A program made the translations under genes and the position numbers. 8,657 bases of DNA from Verrucomicrobiota bacterium (GTDB taxonomy: Bacteria; Verrucomicrobiota; Verrucomicrobiia; Verrucomicrobiales; Akkermansiaceae): the NCBI GenBank assembly GCA_009885905.1, contig VFJU01000281.1:1-8657 (forward strand), read 5' to 3'. The notes beneath the pieces are model-generated. The model worked only from the letters and a program-made list of their open reading frames with translations. It was not told where the DNA came from and did no database searches. Shown here piece after piece: positions 1 through 6,674 of this stretch. Position 1 is the stretch's first letter; the number at the start of each line of letters is the position of its first letter.

Positions 1-415
1 CCACCGCCAGTGCTGCAATATTCCAAGCCTGTAAGCGGTCTAAGAAATCCGCTAACATCAATCGCTCAGGTGCCACATAAAGCAATTGATACTCTCCAGC
101 ATCAAGTCCAGCGAGTCGGCGTCTGGCTTCCTCTCCATCAAGAGACGAGTTGATGAAAGTCGCTGCGACTCCGCTTGCTTCTAATTGATCCACTTGATCC
201 TTCATCAACGCGATCAACGGAGAGACCACCACCGTGAGTCCGTCGCGGACGAGAGCAGGTAGTTGATAGCAAAGACTTTTGCCAGCACCCGTTGGTAAAA
301 TCGCTACAGCATCTCGGCCCGCGAGAGATACCTCCATGATCTCGCGTTGTAGTGGACGAAACTCGTCGTAGCCGAAGGTTTGTTTAAGGCGCCCCGATAG
401 TGATTGCTGACCCAT
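1..415 (-). CDS. recQ: ATP-dependent DNA helicase RecQ, N-terminal part (cut by the left edge)
   Basis: This is the first 138 codons of a RecQ-family 3'-5' DNA helicase, which unwinds DNA in recombinational repair and at stalled forks. The helicase motifs appear in order. The RecQ-specific motif 0 is FGYDEFRPLQ (residues 14-23), with the adenine-contacting Gln at 23. Walker A is LPTGAGKS (40-47), followed by motif Ia VSPLIALMKDQ (64-74) and motif Ib YVAPERL (113-119). The window ends just where the Walker B/DEAH box is expected, so RecA-like domain 2 and the zinc, winged-helix and HRDC regions lie outside. The ATG at 415 is the first residue before a normal RecQ N-terminus. A second ATG 19 nt upstream is out of frame. 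No Shine-Dalgarno is visible. It is the last minus-strand gene here, and the 89-nt gap before it holds palindromes that may control it. Confidence 0.95.
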   Translation of the reverse strand, partial: MGQQSLSGRLKQTFGYDEFRPLQREIMEVSLAGRDAVAILPTGAGKSLCYQLPALVRDGLTVVVSPLIALMKDQVDQLEASGVAATFINSSLDGEEARRRLAGLDAGEYQLLYVAPERLMLADFLDRLQAWNIAALAV

Positions 416-437
416 ACGGTGTATAAAAGGTAATCAT

Positions 438-468
438 TTGAACACTTCAAGTTCAATTTTGCAAATTG
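438..468. repeat. Two overlapping palindromes upstream of recQ
   Basis: TTGAAC (438-443) and GTTCAA (451-456) form an inverted repeat with a 7-nt spacer. CAATTT (454-459) and AAATTG (463-468) form a second one with a 3-nt spacer that overlaps the first. They sit 23 to 53 nt upstream of the recQ start, in the gap after the 137-residue helical gene. On the sense strand a weak promoter-like pair also runs through the first palindrome: TTGAAG (445-450), a 16-nt spacer, then TTTTAT (423-428). This placement fits an operator over a promoter, but neither element is a strong consensus and the regulator is unknown. An AT-rich palindrome by chance is possible. Confidence 0.35.
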
Positions 469-504
469 ATGGCTACTTCATCTCCAAGTTCCGCCTTCCC
501 GATG

Positions 505-918
505 TCAGCCAGCCACTTCGATAGCCGTTTTGCGGGCCTTCAGCGCTTCCATGATCGCTATCTCGGCCTCCATCAGAGCATAGGCTGCAACGATGATGGC
601 ATCGACGGCTTGGCTCTCTCTTTTGTCGGCATGCTTTTCTAACTTTTCAATTTCCTGATCCGTCTTCCACTCTTCGTACTTGGCAATTGCGTGTGCGGTC
701 TTCTCTTCCAAGAAAAGTTTGATCCGCTGTCCTGCTTGCTCTGCTTGAGCGCGCTTGGCCTCACACTTGAGCATCGTCTCACCTAACTGATTCTCAATGG
801 CTTCGACACCGCTTTCTGTCAACGCTGAGAGGTGATGAACCGCCTTTGCCAAGCTGGCTTCGGCAACCTTGATTTCCTCTCCGATGTTTTTACGAAAATG
901 TTCTAATGGATGACTCAT
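505..918 (-). CDS. Small charged all-helical protein of unknown function
   Basis: I do not recognise a characterised family. The 137-residue product is soluble-looking and almost free of Pro and Gly inside. It is rich in Ala, Glu, Lys and Gln, with long stretches that should be helical or coiled coil. The charged stretch around residues 85-105 (EEWKTDQEIEKLEKHADKRE) is the most striking part. It is followed by an Ala/Ile/Met-rich helix (about 106-128) that is amphipathic and too broken by Glu to be a convincing membrane span. There is no signal peptide and no catalytic motif. The start ATG at 918 has no Shine-Dalgarno. The gene lies 50 nt after the adenylate-kinase-like gene and 89 nt before recQ on the same strand. 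The clean reading frame and non-random composition support a real gene. A structural or scaffold role is only a guess. Confidence 0.8.
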   Translation of the reverse strand: MSHPLEHFRKNIGEEIKVAEASLAKAVHHLSALTESGVEAIENQLGETMLKCEAKRAQAEQAGQRIKLFLEEKTAHAIAKYEEWKTDQEIEKLEKHADKRESQAVDAIIVAAYALMEAEIAIMEALKARKTAIEVAG

Positions 919-968
919 GGTTATGTGCGTGAAATAATGATAATAATGTAGTTGGGTGATATGCTAGA

Positions 969-2168
969 TTAACCTCGGCGGATTTTTGATCCATTGAAAA
1001 GAACCATGATCCGGTAAACTCGCTTGGTCCGCGTTTCAATTTTACCAGTGACCAAGTCAAATCGCTCTGGGACTTCTTGACGGTGGATGTCAACGCTAGC
1101 GCGAAATCCTCGTTCGGAAAAAATATCGATGAGGATCGCGATGGCGAGCGAGTTGTTGAAGATTGGCTTTTCAGTGTTGATCATCGCACGACCACTCACG
1201 GCGTAGCGTTTGATTGTTGGCATCATTTTCACTTGAATGAATTCAACAACCTCCTGAACGATTTGCGGATGCTCGACCTGATAGCCATCTAACCGATTTA
1301 CAAGTTCCTGTCGGGCATTCTGGACGATTTCATCAGCAAGCGGGATATGCCTGAGCGAATCATAAGTGCGCGGATCAAGTTCCAGAGAGCTCTGATATTC
1401 CAGCTCGTGGATGATATTCTGTTGGACCACTTCGATCGACGCTTGGGCGTTGATAAAGTGATAATGGAAGATTTGCTTGAGTGATACGAGCGCATCGTAA
1501 GTCTTCTCTTTGAACGTCCGGTAGCGGTTACGGGCGAGTTCTGGATCGAAGTCGGTGTTACGCTCCTCTTCGAGTTCCCCTATCCCAGAATGGCGGATCT
1601 CAACGTTACGGATCAAGGTTTCTTGGCCGCGCTTCAGTTGGCGTTTGATGCTCTCCGCCTCATCCACGAACAACACCATGATGTGAAATGTCGGCTGCCT
1701 AAAATAATGTGCTTTTGGTGTGTTAGAAAACTCGCGCCGGAGTAAAATCATTTGATCGTAAAATAATTTTAAACACTCCACTTGGACTGTCGTTCTAGGA
1801 AATCCATCGAGCACGACGCTATCGCGAAATTCGGGTTTTAGCAACTCACTCAGTAACAAACGGAGGACTTCCTCATCGCCAACCATGCCACCGGCTGACT
1901 TGATTTTCTGAGCGTCAGGAGAATCTAGCAGTTCGCTAATCACAATCGGTGGAGCAGAAATTCCGCGTACTTCACAGATGAATGCGGTGTTGGTCCCCTT
2001 ACCAGAACCGGGCGCACCACCTAACAGGATTAGTTCTCTTGGAAAATGCAGATTCTCCCTGCCCATTTCTTTTTGCAATCCACCCCAGACGCGGTTGAAA
2101 ATGAGTTGCGCGTCCTTGATTTCAAGGTCGGGAGTCCAGACGGTTGGATTGGATTGGCTTTGAGTCAC
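969..2168 (-). CDS. Adenylate-kinase-like nucleoside monophosphate kinase with a long C-terminal extension
   Basis: This P-loop protein is probably a nucleotide phosphotransferase of the adenylate kinase family. GGAPGSGKGT (residues 50-59) is the Walker A of that family. GGMVGDEEV (93-101) matches the usual G.LVPDE segment, and DGFPRT (121-126) is the family signature. A compact lid region around 176-220 (LKRG, ERNTDFDPE, RYRTFKEKT) keeps some of the Arg and Asp pattern but has no zinc-binding Cys set. Typical adenylate kinases have 180-220 residues. This one has 399, with about 45 extra residues in front of the P-loop and about 150 after the core. The NMP-binding Arg expected in the helix after the P-loop is not evident (VISELLDSPDAQ), so the substrate may differ from AMP. 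The start is GTG at 2168: an in-frame TAA lies 12 nt before it with no other start between. It follows argB after 74 nt. Confidence 0.85.
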   Translation of the reverse strand: MTQSQSNPTVWTPDLEIKDAQLIFNRVWGGLQKEMGRENLHFPRELILLGGAPGSGKGTNTAFICEVRGISAPPIVISELLDSPDAQKIKSAGGMVGDEEVLRLLLSELLKPEFRDSVVLDGFPRTTVQVECLKLFYDQMILLRREFSNTPKAHYFRQPTFHIMVLFVDEAESIKRQLKRGQETLIRNVEIRHSGIGELEEERNTDFDPELARNRYRTFKEKTYDALVSLKQIFHYHFINAQASIEVVQQNIIHELEYQSSLELDPRTYDSLRHIPLADEIVQNARQELVNRLDGYQVEHPQIVQEVVEFIQVKMMPTIKRYAVSGRAMINTEKPIFNNSLAIAILIDIFSERGFRASVDIHRQEVPERFDLVTGKIETRTKRVYRIMVLFNGSKIRRG

Positions 2169-2242
2169 GGCGGAAAGGAATTAACAGGGGTTTCCCTCGG
2201 CGGTCGAGCGCGTCGCGAAACAATTGTGGCGGTGTCAGGCGT

Positions 2243-3112
2243 CTATTGCAAAATCTCGGTACCGATGCCGCCGTCGGTGAAAATCTCCAGCAACAAAGCG
2301 TGCTGCAAGCGACCATCGACGAAGTGGACCTTGCCGACTCCGGCGTTAAGCGCATCCATCGCACTACTGACTTTTGGGATCATGCCGCCCGAAATCGTGC
2401 CGTTTGCGATCATTTCCTGCGCCTCATTTCGTGTCACCGACTTGATCAACGAGCCCGAGTCATTCATGTCCTCAAGGAGGCCTGGGACGTCCGAAAGATA
2501 GATCAATTTCGCCACCTTGAGCTGCTTTGCAAGAGCCGCAGCAGCGAGATCCGCGTTGATATTAAGCTGCTTGCCAGTAGCGAGTTCCACCGCCAGCGGA
2601 GAAATGACTGGGATGATGCCGGCCTGTTGCGCAGCGATGATATTCGATAATTGACAACCTACCACCTCGCCAACTCGTCCAATATCAACGCAGTTGCCCG
2701 CGCTGTCGGTTCCTTTGACTTTTTCACCAACGAACACATTATCGCCCGGGATGCCGACGGCCTTGCCACCGCAAGCGCAAACCATCTGGACGAGGCTGGG
2801 GTTAATTTCCTCGGACAACACGCGAGCAACAATATCGATCGCCGCCTCCGTGGTGACACGGAATCCCCCAACAAATTTAGCCTCAAGCCCCGCGGCCTCC
2901 ATCGCTGCGGAGATCGCCTTGCCGCCGCCGTGCACCACGACGGGGTAAATGCCGGCGAGTTCAAGAAAAACGATGTCGCGCATCACTCGAGACACCAAGC
3001 TCGGATCCTCCATCGCGGAGCCACCCAGCTTGATGAGCAAGGTTTTTCCGCGGAACGCCTGTAAATAAGGCAGCGCTTCGATGAGTGTCTTGGCTTTGGC
3101 GGTCGGTTCCAT
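2243..3112 (-). CDS. argB: Acetylglutamate kinase
   Basis: ArgB phosphorylates N-acetylglutamate with ATP, the second step of arginine biosynthesis in the cytoplasm. The 289-residue length is typical. Family motifs are IKLGGSAM (27-34), the substrate-binding VHGGGK (60-65), FVGGFRVTTE (80-89) with Arg85, NINADLAA (184-191), LIYLSDVPGLL (203-213), GGMIPK (242-247) with the catalytic-type Lys247, and TDGGIGTEI near the C-terminus. About 25 residues precede the first strand, ending in ALPYLQAFRGKT. Such an N-terminal helix is known from hexameric, arginine-inhibited enzymes such as those of Thermotoga and Pseudomonas and is absent in E. coli, so feedback inhibition by arginine is a reasonable inference. 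No other arg genes are nearby. The ATG at 3112 has a pyrimidine-rich leader and no Shine-Dalgarno. Confidence 0.96.
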   Translation of the reverse strand: MEPTAKAKTLIEALPYLQAFRGKTLLIKLGGSAMEDPSLVSRVMRDIVFLELAGIYPVVVHGGGKAISAAMEAAGLEAKFVGGFRVTTEAAIDIVARVLSEEINPSLVQMVCACGGKAVGIPGDNVFVGEKVKGTDSAGNCVDIGRVGEVVGCQLSNIIAAQQAGIIPVISPLAVELATGKQLNINADLAAAALAKQLKVAKLIYLSDVPGLLEDMNDSGSLIKSVTRNEAQEMIANGTISGGMIPKVSSAMDALNAGVGKVHFVDGRLQHALLLEIFTDGGIGTEILQ

Positions 3113-3161
3113 GGGGTCGTGGCGGTTGAGAGGTTATTTTTTCCATCGCTGGCGAAAACTT

Positions 3162-4454
3162 TCAAGCCTGTTGATCCAAGCGGCGCCGAGATTGATACCA
3201 GACACTGAAATTTCCGGCGATCACGGCGGCGGCGATCGCTGCGAGTATCGCAAGACCCGGCAACCAGACCGAGACCATCCCAACTGCGATCCACTGGGCG
3301 GAAAGGCAAACTCCAACAAGCGCGATAAAGCCGAGCCCACGAACGAAACTCGAAGCTCCACAAATAACAGTTAGCAAAATAATATAAACTAACAAAATGC
3401 CAATTTCCCATCCCAGTCGAAGCCTCGGATAGGGATGCAAACGAGACAGACCATCATCACAAGCCAGAGCAGCGATCGTGTAGGAGAGCATCCTTGAGAA
3501 TTTACGCGTCGCAGTCTCCGCCGCAGTTCGGTCGTCGCGTAAAATCACAGGATCCGGCGCTTGTTTCGGAAAAAGATCTTCACCACCATCGATCAAGTCC
3601 TCTGCAGAAATTTCCGCGTAGGCAGCAAGCGGTTGCAGCGGCGCAGCAAGACGACCGTATTTATCAATTCTAACAATAGGTCCATTCGCGCTTAGCTTGA
3701 GCGATTCACCAAGCCGGACTTCCACTTTACTGATAGATAAATTCAGCCGTTGAAGCACCGTAAGAAGCGAGAAAGAAAAAACCACACGGTCTCCCCATTG
3801 AGCCAACAGCGGCGCATAACGAGATGAGTCTTCCGACTCGAGCACAGAAAATCCTGCGAGCGTTGCCTCACCACCTAACAGTACTCCTGGCAAAGCGATG
3901 CGGTTGACTATCGGTAAGGCATTAACGTCACCATGAATCGCGGCGAGCGGAACTGAAGCCCGCCGGAAAGATGGCGGCATGATAGACGAAACCGCACCAC
4001 GAGATAGGGGTGCCGCCATCACCAATGATTCAAAGCGCTCCAAGCATTTTTCCAAAGCTAACAAGCCACTAGGATCAGGAACCTCCCACGCGAGAACCGC
4101 AGCCGTGGCCGCTTTGTTCGCTCCTAGACGTTGGAAATTTCTCAGCACCACCGCGAAGTCCACTGGCGCGAGCGGTGAGCTCTGAAAAATGCCATCCACA
4201 TCGTCACCAAGTGAGACTATCACCGGCGCCTGACGCTTGTCGGGCTTGGAGTTTGAGGAGAATGTCTGCAACTGCCAGGGAGAAACGTGTCCGCCCGAAC
4301 CAGAAACAAAAAACGGAGGATTCGCGACGCCGTCCACCACCGTCATGAATCCAGAACGGTCTAACAACGTGCCAGGGGCATATTTCCAAACTCCAAATGC
4401 CGCGACCGTCGCAGCAATGCCTACACACAAACGACGATGACTCAGACCCGTCAC
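3162..4454 (-). CDS. CHASE2-domain membrane protein without an output domain
   Basis: The protein has one N-terminal membrane span (about residues 8-25), a large presumably extracytoplasmic region (about 30-345), and three membrane spans near the end (about 350-368, 373-393 and 395-418). It finishes with a short basic tail, YQSRRRLDQQA. This is the topology of CHASE2 sensors. The stretch IVRIDKYGRLAAP (260-272) followed by YAEISAEDLIDGG (279-291) resembles the end of a CHASE2 domain, and LGDDVDG (82-88) may match its beginning. CHASE2 normally feeds a kinase, cyclase or diguanylate cyclase; none follows here. The frame is open further upstream to an ATG at 4568, but that would overlap the kinase gene by 118 nt. 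The GTG at 4454, which shares GTGA with the kinase stop, gives 430 residues and is preferred. The ligand is unknown. Confidence 0.75.
   Translation of the reverse strand: MTGLSHRRLCVGIAATVAAFGVWKYAPGTLLDRSGFMTVVDGVANPPFFVSGSGGHVSPWQLQTFSSNSKPDKRQAPVIVSLGDDVDGIFQSSPLAPVDFAVVLRNFQRLGANKAATAAVLAWEVPDPSGLLALEKCLERFESLVMAAPLSRGAVSSIMPPSFRRASVPLAAIHGDVNALPIVNRIALPGVLLGGEATLAGFSVLESEDSSRYAPLLAQWGDRVVFSFSLLTVLQRLNLSISKVEVRLGESLKLSANGPIVRIDKYGRLAAPLQPLAAYAEISAEDLIDGGEDLFPKQAPDPVILRDDRTAAETATRKFSRMLSYTIAALACDDGLSRLHPYPRLRLGWEIGILLVYIILLTVICGASSFVRGLGFIALVGVCLSAQWIAVGMVSVWLPGLAILAAIAAAVIAGNFSVWYQSRRRLDQQA
4451..4454 (-). promoter_or_regulatory. GTGA stop/start overlap (translational coupling site)
   Basis: On the minus strand the four bases GTGA hold both the GTG start of the CHASE2-type gene and the TGA stop of the AmgK-like kinase gene. 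Overlaps of this form usually mean that ribosomes ending one gene re-start on the next, keeping the two products in proportion. There is no Shine-Dalgarno just upstream to support independent initiation. The choice of this GTG over the far upstream ATG is inference. Confidence 0.6.
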
Positions 4455-5413
4455 TGGATCTTTTGGCGGATCGCCGCGAGAACTGGCGCGAGCGGATTTT
4501 CTAACGAAGTTCCTGCTGTCACCTCGCCAAGCAAGCGACCAGCGGTCGCGATGTGGGGCTTGTACCATTCATCGCCACGGTTCTTGACAATATTTCCGTA
4601 TGCCCCAAGTGCCTGCATCAAACGCTGTGCGGCACACTCGTGAAACAATGTTTCTAACGGACGTTCATCCGCGATGTCTTCCCAAAGCGTCAGCAACTGC
4701 TCTCGCTCGTCTGCGGTGTGGTCGAGATAGGGATCGAAAATCAATGATGCGAGATCATATTCCTGCCGCCCACGTCGCAGTCCTTGAAAGTCGATGAGCC
4801 AAACTTGGTCGTCCTTCACCATGAGATTTTGCGACTGAAAATCTCGGTGAACCAAATGCCGTGCGACCGTGCCTAACCGTTCCGATAATGCTACAAACTC
4901 TTTGTTTTCTCGCAACGCAGTGGCATCCATCTCGAGAAATTCTTCCACCATGTATTCGAAAAAATAATTTTGCTCCCAGCGGTATAACGCCGCGTCGAAA
5001 GGTGCCATCAAGTGGAAATCTTTCGCTGGCTTGGCATAAAACAATTTATCCACCTGCTCGAAAGCCGAGCGATAAAGTGGCAGGCGCTCAGCAAACGGTC
5101 GATCCTTGAGCGACAACAAATCCACATCGCCAAGATCCTCGACAAGCGCCACACGATACCTTGCCCGCTCATGAATGATCGCCGGCACTCGCAATTTCGC
5201 CTGTTTTAAAAACTGCGCGACAGGAATAAACTGCGAATTGTCCTCGCGATCCTCGTTCCAGTGGACACCGATGAATGGCTCATGCCCGGGAGTCTTCACC
5301 CGAACAATCGTACGACCCGACGCCCCGCGCTTGATCGGCTCCAAGGTCATCCGCACAGTTGGATCCAATTCTAAAAATTGGCGCACGGTGGAAAGGATCG
5401 CTTCGGTTGGCAT
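4451..5413 (-). CDS. AmgK-like sugar kinase (aminoglycoside phosphotransferase family)
   Basis: This 320-residue APH-fold kinase resembles AmgK, which phosphorylates the anomeric hydroxyl of N-acetylmuramate or N-acetylglucosamine in peptidoglycan recycling. Visible features are a nucleotide-loop-like KRGASGRTIVRV (28-39), VEDLGDVDLL (91-100) as in the hinge region, the catalytic loop HRDFQSQN (189-196) with Asp191 and Asn196, and the metal-binding DFQ (208-210). RQEYDLASLIFDPY (216-229) and LMQALGAYGNI (265-275) also fit AmgK better than true aminoglycoside kinases. In Pseudomonas amgK is paired with the nucleotidyltransferase gene murU; no murU is present here. It lies 56 nt after the small membrane protein gene and overlaps the CHASE2 gene by 4 nt. 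The family call is firm. The exact sugar is inference, and antibiotic resistance is not suggested. Confidence 0.85.
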   Translation of the reverse strand: MPTEAILSTVRQFLELDPTVRMTLEPIKRGASGRTIVRVKTPGHEPFIGVHWNEDREDNSQFIPVAQFLKQAKLRVPAIIHERARYRVALVEDLGDVDLLSLKDRPFAERLPLYRSAFEQVDKLFYAKPAKDFHLMAPFDAALYRWEQNYFFEYMVEEFLEMDATALRENKEFVALSERLGTVARHLVHRDFQSQNLMVKDDQVWLIDFQGLRRGRQEYDLASLIFDPYLDHTADEREQLLTLWEDIADERPLETLFHECAAQRLMQALGAYGNIVKNRGDEWYKPHIATAGRLLGEVTAGTSLENPLAPVLAAIRQKIQ

Positions 5414-5469
5414 GGGCGGGAGAAACTAACGTGAAAAGTGACCCATCTGCCAAGGGAATTCCGATGGTC

Positions 5470-5688
5470 TCATTCGTCATGGTAAAACCAAAGCGCCACC
5501 AACAAGCCGACACCAATCCCCCATAGCAACCACGCATTGCTAAAGAAATACGGATAAACCATCAGGGTCACCCCGATCGATTTCGGCTGCCACAAGTCCA
5601 AACGGCGCCCGTAGGACAAAGCTCCCCAACCGATCGTGCCAAAAATGAAGCCAGCAAGAATGTTGTAGGGGTCGAGGCTGAAGTTCAT
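5470..5688 (-). CDS. Small three-helix membrane protein of unknown function
   Basis: The 72-residue product is very hydrophobic, with three likely membrane spans at about residues 9-26, 35-49 and 52-69, and ends in the polar HDE. The loop after span 1 is basic (YGRRLDLWQPK). The segment LMVYPYFFSN (42-51) recalls a widespread family of about 70-residue proteins with a GxALMVYPYF motif, sometimes loosely labelled as amino acid transport proteins; I know of no demonstrated function. The ATG at 5688 is the only sensible start and lies 5 nt downstream of one arm of an inverted repeat. It is the first gene of the minus-strand block and could share a transcript with the sugar kinase that follows. 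Confidence 0.8.
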   Translation of the reverse strand: MNFSLDPYNILAGFIFGTIGWGALSYGRRLDLWQPKSIGVTLMVYPYFFSNAWLLWGIGVGLLVALWFYHDE

Positions 5689-5812
5689 TTATTACCGAAA
5701 TATTAACCAATCTCCTGCCGATTACCCAGCGGAAGTTTTCAAAATTTCTAGGGGCACAATTCGATTCCGATTCAAGATTGATCTCTATCTCATATTTCGG
5801 TTGCCTCACTCC
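5689..5812. promoter_or_regulatory. Divergent intergenic region, likely carrying both promoters
   Basis: These 124 nt separate the minus-strand block from the plus-strand block, so promoters for both should lie here or overlap here. The region is AT-richer than the genes beside it. I find no pair of good -35 and -10 boxes in either direction, so the promoter positions are not assigned. The clearest structure is the inverted repeat listed separately. No small gene or RNA is recognisable. Confidence 0.5.
5694..5801. repeat. Perfect 10-bp inverted repeat flanking the divergent region
   Basis: ACCGAAATAT at 5694-5703 is matched by its exact reverse complement ATATTTCGGT at 5792-5801. Read in the sense direction of each divergent gene, ATATTTCGGT ends 5 nt before the ATG of the small membrane protein and 11 nt before the ATG of the epimerase-like gene. 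The match stops at exactly 10 bp on both sides. A rough estimate for a chance match of this length in about 120 bp is under one percent. It could be a paired binding site for one regulator, or shared leader or promoter elements. Confidence 0.5.
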
Positions 5813-6625
5813 ATGAAACTTCTCGTCGTCGGTCACGGTTATCTCGGCCAAGCCATCACCCACGAATTCCGCGAACACGGCTGGCAGGTGGCCGCCACAT
5901 CACTCTCAGGAAATGACGACACGCTCGCATGTGATGTCGCCAACATGGACGATGTCACGAAACTGCCGAACGCGGATTTCATCGTTCACTGCGCTGCTTC
6001 AGGTCGCGGTGGCGCGGAGGCCTACCAACGCGTCTATGTCGATGGCTGCCAAAATCTCACCCGCCAATTTCCCGGCGTTCCATTACTTTTCACCTCTAGC
6101 ACTTCGGTCTATGCCCAGACCGACGGGTCCGTCGTCACGGAAAATGACCTCGCTATTCCCGACCGCGAAACCGGCGCTTTGCTGTTAGAGGCGGAGCGCA
6201 TTACTCTCGCGGCTGGAGGTATCGTCACGCGGCTGGCAGGCATCTATGGACCGCAACGCAGCGTGATCTTGAAAAAGTTCCTGAGCGGTGACGCGGTCAT
6301 CGAGGAGGACGGTCGGCGCTTTCTCAACCAGATCCACCGCGACGACGCTGCACGGGCGATCTTTCATCTCGCCACATCACGGCCATTGCCCCACGGGGAA
6401 ATCTACAACCTCTGCGATTCCACGCCCCTCACCCAGCTCGAGTGTTATGAAAAATTAGCCGAAATTTTCTCATTACCCCTACCTCCATCCGGCCCGCGAG
6501 ACCTCAACCGCAAGCGCGGATGGACGCACAAGCAAGTTTCCAACGGAAAACTCCGCGCCACTGGCTGGATGCCGCATTTCCCGTCTTTCACCACCGCCGC
6601 AGAAGCCGTCTCTCGCTCGTTGTGA
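5813..6625 (+). CDS. NAD(P)-dependent epimerase/dehydratase-family protein (YeeZ-like)
   Basis: This 270-residue protein belongs to the extended/atypical SDR family, which carry out oxidoreductions or epimerisations on nucleotide sugars and related compounds. The N-terminus begins directly with the Rossmann strand MKLLVVGHGYLG (1-12), whose GxGxxG binds NAD(P). FIVHCAASGRGG (56-67), LLFTSSTSVYA (91-101) and RLAGIYGP (140-147) follow, with FLNQIHRDDAARAI (170-183) as in sugar epimerases. The usual catalytic YxxxK is absent; the matching region reads TGALLLEAE (120-128), as in YeeZ-type members, so its activity is open. The ATG at 5813 is chosen over an in-frame TTG at 5801, which would add only four residues before the Rossmann strand and lies in the repeat arm. 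It stands 49 nt before pheS on the same strand. Confidence 0.85.
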   Translation: MKLLVVGHGYLGQAITHEFREHGWQVAATSLSGNDDTLACDVANMDDVTKLPNADFIVHCAASGRGGAEAYQRVYVDGCQNLTRQFPGVPLLFTSSTSVYAQTDGSVVTENDLAIPDRETGALLLEAERITLAAGGIVTRLAGIYGPQRSVILKKFLSGDAVIEEDGRRFLNQIHRDDAARAIFHLATSRPLPHGEIYNLCDSTPLTQLECYEKLAEIFSLPLPPSGPRDLNRKRGWTHKQVSNGKLRATGWMPHFPSFTTAAEAVSRSL

Positions 6626-6634
6626 AGCTAGGCT

Positions 6635-6663
6635 TTGACCACCAGCACGTTTCGGGCTATTTC
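6635..6663 (+). promoter_or_regulatory. pheS: Weak candidate promoter for pheS
   Basis: In the 49-nt gap before pheS, TTGACC (6635-6640) matches five of six bases of a sigma-70-type -35 box. It is followed at 17 nt by TATTTC (6658-6663), a poor -10 with three of six matches. Transcription from it would give a leader of only a few bases. The spacing is ideal but the -10 is weak, so pheS may simply be read through from the epimerase-like gene. Confidence 0.25.
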
Positions 6664-6674
6664 CTCCGCCTCAC

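Noticed and set aside
2188..2196. GGG-TTT-CCC hairpin between argB and the adenylate-kinase-like gene as a terminator
   Set aside because: The stem is only three pairs and no T-run follows on the minus strand, so it would not terminate transcription.
2046..2650. Long plus-strand ORFs opposite argB and the start of the adenylate-kinase-like gene
   Set aside because: They are antisense to clear conserved genes, and their translations look like random low-complexity sequence with no family motif.
4455..4568. Upstream ATG at 4568 as the start of the CHASE2-type protein
   Set aside because: It would add 38 Arg- and Ser-rich residues and overlap the sugar kinase gene by 118 nt. The GTG at 4454 gives a normal N-terminal anchor and a 4-nt overlap.
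4451..5413. Aminoglycoside resistance gene
   Set aside because: The APH fold is shared, but the sequence around the catalytic loop and the LMQALGAYGNI segment fit AmgK-type sugar kinases, and there are no mobile element signs.
5540..5878. 112-codon minus-strand ORF spanning the divergent region
   Set aside because: It overlaps both the small membrane protein gene and the Rossmann start of the epimerase-like gene in the wrong frame, and shows no domain.
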